Assembly: GCF_040807025.1 (NCBI RefSeq)
Contig: NC_090947.1
Span: forward strand, 4,774,001 to 4,838,000
DNA from: Struthio camelus
Lineage: Eukaryota > Chordata > Aves > Struthioniformes > Struthionidae
Length of the DNA: 64,000 nt
Direction: 5' to 3'
Part shown: positions 60,363 through 64,000 of the stretch, one piece after another
Position numbering within the stretch: the first letter of the stretch is position 1
How the letters are laid out: every line of letters begins with the position of its first letter
Notes under the pieces: model-generated
Told to the model about the DNA's origin: nothing
What the model saw: only the letters and a program-made list of their open reading frames with translations
Databases searched by the model: none
Program-made: the position numbers and the translations under genes

Positions 60363-62277
60363 AAATATGATGATGCTTCTAAATACCAGATTGCTAATCC
60401 ACAATCTTATTAACATACTCGCCTCCAGCGGACCAGCTGGCCTCAGAGCAACACTTTTGTCCATTCTTCTGTGGGTCTGGACGGCAGTGGTGATGTACAC
60501 AAACATTTAAAAGCTGGCTCGAGCTCCAGACAAGAGACATGTTGGTGGTCTTGGCCGCATGACCGTGCCACGCTCTCTGCGGAAGAGGAAAGTGAGTGTC
60601 AGGCTCGATATATTTTGACGATGTTACATCTGGCTCATGCCCCACGTTAACACACTCACTCCAAAAGCGAGCAGAGACAGGGAGGGCAGAGCAGACGAGT
60701 CAGCTCGTCTGTCGGCTTGAAAAAACAGAAAAATTTCACAACCAGATATTCGTTCTCAATGGTAGGCCTAGAAATTAGTCTTGCTGTCCCCTAAGAAAGT
60801 GTCCCAAGCATATTTTGATGGGCAAAGGTTTAGGAATTAAGAGACAGAACAGTGACATAAATGCCATAAACATCATTTCCCTTACAGCAGGGTCCCCTGA
60901 GATAAGAGACCATCTGCCGCTTTTTCCACACTGAAATACAGGGTCTGAGGAAGGTAAATGCATTAAGACCCACGAGATACTCACCTCCTAAGACAGGGAT
61001 AGACAAAACCTTTGATGCCAGTGTACCAAAACCTTCTGGAAGCCAAAAGTTACTTGCCTTTATAGTGCCACTTCACCTCCGTTGCCCAGCCTGGTGGCCC
61101 ACCTCACGGCCCAGCACAAGACCCCTGAAACTAGCTCTGGTGCTGTAAGGACCGGAGGGGGAACCAGCACTATGGCAGGCTCAGAAACCAGCTGTGACTT
61201 CTCTTCCACTCCGGGTTGTCCCTGTGACGCCTGCTTGGAGGTGCACCTGGCTCCTGCACGAGGCACTTGAACATTTACGGGATGTTTTGAAGATAATGGC
61301 CTGGAGATGCCTCCTCCGGTTGCATATGCACTGTCTGCATTCAGGGCATCCCAGAGACCACCTTGCCCTCCTGGGATGGTTAACAGGTCTGGGACAGCAC
61401 ACTGAATGGTAGTGATCACGCTGCCTCCTATTCCCTGTCAAAAGCTGCATAATCCCAAGACTTTGCAATCATTCCTCCCTCCCTACCTCCCCAAAGTTGT
61501 CTCCTTGTACTCCTGTTTGATCCTTGGAGGATTACCACTATGGACAGTGAAACGGTGGCAAGGAGCACATTGGTACCGGTTGCCCACCTTCAGAGTTGAG
61601 GGTTCAAGGGATACCCTCCTCACTGTGCTGCCAGACCTTCAAATGAACAAATTTTTAAAAGGCTACTCTTAGGGTGCTAACCACACAGTGCAGGAGAAAA
61701 TTCTGTATAAATAAGACAACGAATTCAGACATGAGTGAGATGAGCTGTACTGTTACCGAAAAGGTAATCAAACGGAATGAACGCATAACATTTAAACTCT
61801 GTCTTTGATATCACTAACACATGGCCAGCCTATTAGAGAAGAAATTTTGCCAGACTACGTTTCAGAGAGTAAGCTCTTTGTGAAGAACTTTTCTCATTTT
61901 GGATTTTGATTCATTTTGGCTGTATTTCTTATGGGAATTAATGTGAGGCGTCTCTGCGAGGCAAGTAACCAAAGTCTGTTTATAACACGCAGATCTCATC
62001 AGCGGGAGGACAAGCGGCACGTGTTGTACTTTGCAGCACCCCTGCAGCATCAAAGGGCTTTGCTTTATAAAAGTTTCTAACAAGCCAGACAGCCTGCACT
62101 GCTGCAGCGGGCTGAAGGTCTCTAGCTACCCCACCAAAGCAGTCATTGGAGAAGCGGCCATGATAGAATTGATGACTTACTTAACTGAGAACTGATGGTT
62201 TTCATTTGTGTGGTTCTTTGTGTTATGAATTAAAGACAACAGTTTCTCCCCTGGACTCCTTAATTTGCAAGTACATC

Positions 62278-62293
62278 TTTTTTTTTTTTTTTT
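62278..62293. repeat. T16 homopolymer
   Basis: Sixteen consecutive T; no adjacent element recognised. Confidence 0.95.
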
Positions 62294-64000
62294 GCATAAA
62301 ATTATTCATTTTGCAGACAAACAAGTCTAGCTCATATATGGAGCGGGAATACCCTTACAAATTTTATAGTGTCAGCTTTCCAAATTGGCCAGTTCCAGCA
62401 TAGGTAGTTTACGAAAACTTCCTTTGAACTTTCAAACCACTGGAAAGCATTGCCTGAGGAGTTCTAGAGAAATGCACGTGTGAAAAGAAACCTGTCTGAA
62501 AAGTGTACAAAAATGTACACAGATGAGTTCCATACCTTTCTGGAGCTATGCATGGCCTCTGCTTATAGAAGCACTCTGTGCCAACTCCTTGCTTATTAGA
62601 AATGGTTCTTGCTTCAGCATCATCCCCCACAAATGCTCCGCCACAGCTGCAGCCCTGGAGGGAGGAATGGCTCCCTCGGGGCTCCCAGTGGCCCCGAGGT
62701 GGCATAACCATCCTTGGTACCAGCATGAAGAAGTCTTACCATAGTAAGTACAATTTATCCATAGAGGGAGGATGAGTTTGAGAAAGACTCCATAAGCAAA
62801 GTAAGAGGAGGTACTTACCTTGGATGGCATTTGCAAGCTCAGCAAATGGCCATCACTGGGGCCTCAGGCTTGGTCACAGTGACGGTCCTTTTGAGCCAGC
62901 TGACCCAATGCATTGGCTTTCCATCCGAGAACATGTCTTCCTCTACGCCTTCCTTCGTGGTCAACAGCTTTCTCATAGCACAGCCTTATGCCTAGAAGGG
63001 GTCTGAAAAGGTTATCTTTCATTACCCTTCCCCCTTAGCCTCCTTTCCTGCTCCCTGCCCAAAGGCAGGACCAGCTGTATGGAAATCATTCCCATGAATG
63101 TGGTGGATACCTGAAGCCGTGGCAGGGGCCATGGCTCCCTTTCCACCTCTTGGCTTGGCTGCTTGAGGAGGCTTTAGGTGGATCAGTCATGAAGGAGCAT
63201 CTGCGAGACTCCCTCACACGCTATGCAAAGACTAGCTCTACAGAGGTGGGAATAAAAGGTACCACACGCCCCATCCGTCCCCACAGGCTGGAACTGCACC
63301 TGGGGTCTCCCCTCCCATCTCACCTCCATTTCCCCTGCCTGTCTCCATCTCATACACCAAAAACCTGGCTGCTGGAATTTTACACAGCTGGAGCAAACTG
63401 TGGCTCAAAGATAGCAATGGAAACCATAACCGTAACTCCCATAACCCAAAGCAGCCATCAGAGGATGATTTGAATCTCTTCCTACTTAATAAAACAGTGG
63501 CAAAACTTCCTCTGATTGCTAACGGGAGCTGCTTTTAGCTATTTCTGAAGCATTTAAAAGCTTGTTTCTCCAGGGTCATGTCTTAGGTTAATTTTACATC
63601 AAGTACCAACAGAGCCTTATTCCTTTGAGAGGAACATCGTAGTAAGCAAGCGGTTCCCAAATATGCTTTATTTGTGTGTGCATGTAACTACTAAGCAGCA
63701 GCAGACCCTGTCACATCGTGGGGTACACATCCAGCATGCCGGCTCCTGGGGCAGTGGGACGTAAAGCTTCACGTTAGTGAGTGGGGGCCTCTCTGAGTGG
63801 GCCGCCTGGAGCAATCCGTGCTCTAGGTCAATTAGCCTGCAGTGTTTTGTGGGCCTCTGTTTAGAAAGCACAGGACTAGGTGATAAAAATAATGTTTCAA
63901 CAGTATTTAGCATGGAAAAGAAAAAAAGTTAAATAAAACATTATGGAATATAGCTATAATTACAGTGTCACCATCCGTGTCTCCACTTACACAGCCTTAC

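Larger units (their letters stand above)
57951..64000. other. Intergenic sequence to the window end
   Basis: No exon was recognised. It includes a CpG-enriched patch (58180-58660), a G15 run, a T16 run and otherwise unique sequence. The stretch 63649-63890 begins GCGGTTCCCAAA, which recalls the ends of old hAT transposons. I could not follow it further. Confidence 0.7.

Noticed and set aside
63649..63890. Possible hAT-type transposon end (GCGGTTCCCAAA)
   Set aside because: No matching opposite terminal repeat, target duplication or transposase text could be found.
22426..64000. FN1 exons expected downstream
   Set aside because: No fibronectin-type repeat text (for example conserved Trp/Tyr/Thr spacing or RGD context) was seen; the gene probably lies beyond the window.

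Overview
The window is vertebrate nuclear DNA, most likely from a bird or another archosaur. It has spliced exons with GT..AG introns, CpG islands, CR1-type LINE relics and MIR-like SINE pieces, and transposons are sparse. It carries one gene I can support: a complete five-exon copy of melanoregulin (MREG) on the + strand. The coding exons are 7473-7570, 11603-11762, 19523-19613, 21121-21284 and 21663-21794. They join in frame to 645 nt, giving 214 residues, the same length I remember for human MREG. A polyadenylation signal at 22402-22407 probably ends the transcript.

Layout. Positions 1-6591 are upstream flank with no recognisable exon. From 6592 to about 7350 there is a degenerate tandem array of about ten copies of a 77-bp unit. 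The array runs into the CpG island (about 7180-7810) that holds the MREG promoter and exon 1. Introns 1-4 are 4032, 7760, 1507 and 378 bp. Intron 1 holds a minus-strand CR1 3' end just before exon 2. Intron 2 holds a dense CpG cluster near 12760-12950.

The 41.6 kb after the MREG poly(A) signal contains no exon I recognise. In other amniotes MREG is followed by a long gene-poor interval before FN1, and this stretch fits that. It holds an isolated CpG island at about 30755-31420, smaller CpG-dense patches at 55036-55210 and 58180-58660, CR1 relics (27839-27895, 35940-36185), MIR-like pieces near 28150-28330 and 28741-28796, a decayed LINE reverse-transcriptase fragment on the minus strand (57215-57950), several pure G or C runs of 15-22 bp, and AT-rich unique blocks that might be conserved regulatory DNA.

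I found no operon, CRISPR array, tRNA or rRNA gene, intact virus or new multi-gene system. The most unusual features are the promoter-abutting minisatellite, the in-frame upstream ATGs of MREG, and the orphan CpG island in the desert. Family and synteny statements come from memory; no database search was possible.
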